Below are positions 34,988 through 35,286 of a stretch of DNA of 35,286 nt, in pieces (the first letter of the stretch is position 1; each line of letters starts with the position of its first letter). The notes under the pieces were generated by a model, which did not search any database, had not been told where the DNA came from, and saw only the letters and a list, made by a program, of their open reading frames with translations. Location of the stretch: assembly GCA_008933635.1 (NCBI GenBank), contig WBUQ01000035.1:1-35286 (forward strand). The letters run 5' to 3'. The DNA comes from Desulfobulbaceae bacterium. Lineage in GTDB: Bacteria > Desulfobacterota > Desulfobulbia > Desulfobulbales > Desulfocapsaceae. The translations under genes were made by a program, and so were the position numbers.

Positions 34988-35286
34988 CGGCTTCTCATAA
35001 TCGGGTGACACACAGAGAGTCTGACTTCTTTATCGGTGCCAGTGGCAGTGATATCCTCTGCAACATGGGCCATTTTAGGCTGTCAATCTCTGTATTTCAC
35101 CAGATATAGCTTATCCTTGGCAAGCCACCGGTTGGATTCAGATCCTGCAACTTTATATTCTTCCTGAGTATACGTAACAAATCCTGTTTTTTCTATTTAT
35201 CTTAAACTGTTATTGCTCTCCCATTTTCGCTGTTTTTCTCCTTTAAAGTCAAGGTAATCCATGAAGGAAGCTGTGCCTGGAAGCGA

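Overview
The window is about 35 kb of a moderately GC-rich bacterial chromosome. It most resembles a Desulfobacterota (former deltaproteobacterial) genome. The signs are an Aquifex-type compact aconitase, a ferritin-like protein with a small zinc-ribbon partner, long GAF/PAS hybrid histidine kinases, acyl-CoA/DUF35 catabolic genes, and debris of an integrase and a DUF1156 methylase of kinds I associate with that phylum. The assignment rests on gene content and remembered family resemblance, not on a search.

Layout. (1) 1-4318, + strand: the end of a 2-oxoglutarate dehydrogenase operon (sucB 3' part, lpd) tightly coupled to an aconitase, i.e. TCA-cycle genes. (2) 4784-6114, +: a zinc-ribbon protein, a ferritin-like protein and a PNPOx-like flavin protein, closed by an intrinsic terminator. 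(3) 6230-11701: acetoacetyl-CoA synthetase (-) divergent from acyl-CoA dehydrogenase, an atypical thiolase and a DUF35 partner (+), probably a short-chain acyl-CoA/acetoacetate catabolic unit. An operator-like palindrome lies between the divergent genes. (4) 12007-14485, -: a GIDE/MULAN-like membrane protein, a DUF3617 exported protein and a YkgJ-type cysteine-cluster protein. (5) 14775-24792: two large hybrid histidine kinases (-) flanking a GC-rich MFS efflux pump/LysR pair and a secreted HExxHxxxxxH metalloprotease. (6) 24793-27806: a gene-poor accessory stretch with a broken tyrosine recombinase, tandem operator palindromes and a TetR regulator. (7) 27807-29615, +: a Tat-exported sulfatase. 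(8) 29845-33177, -: tatD and hrpB. (9) 33198-35286: a deletion derivative of a DUF1156 methylase, a vapBC toxin-antitoxin pair and the C-terminal remnant of an outer-membrane barrel protein.

How the genes fit together. Regions 1 and 3 feed each other: acetoacetate and short acyl-CoAs would yield acetyl-CoA for the TCA cycle. The TetR protein of region 6 has a palindrome upstream closely resembling the one in region 3, so the two may be linked by regulation. Regions 6 and 9 carry the marks of past integration and decay (integrase, methylase and porin remnants, a toxin-antitoxin pair).

I found no intact new defence or mobile system, no CRISPR array and no rRNA or tRNA gene. The most unusual observations are substitutions at key catalytic or cluster positions in the aconitase (Cys to Ser) and thiolase (Cys to Gly), the shared operator motif, the cysteine-rich GAF sensor, and the bacterial GIDE-like protein.
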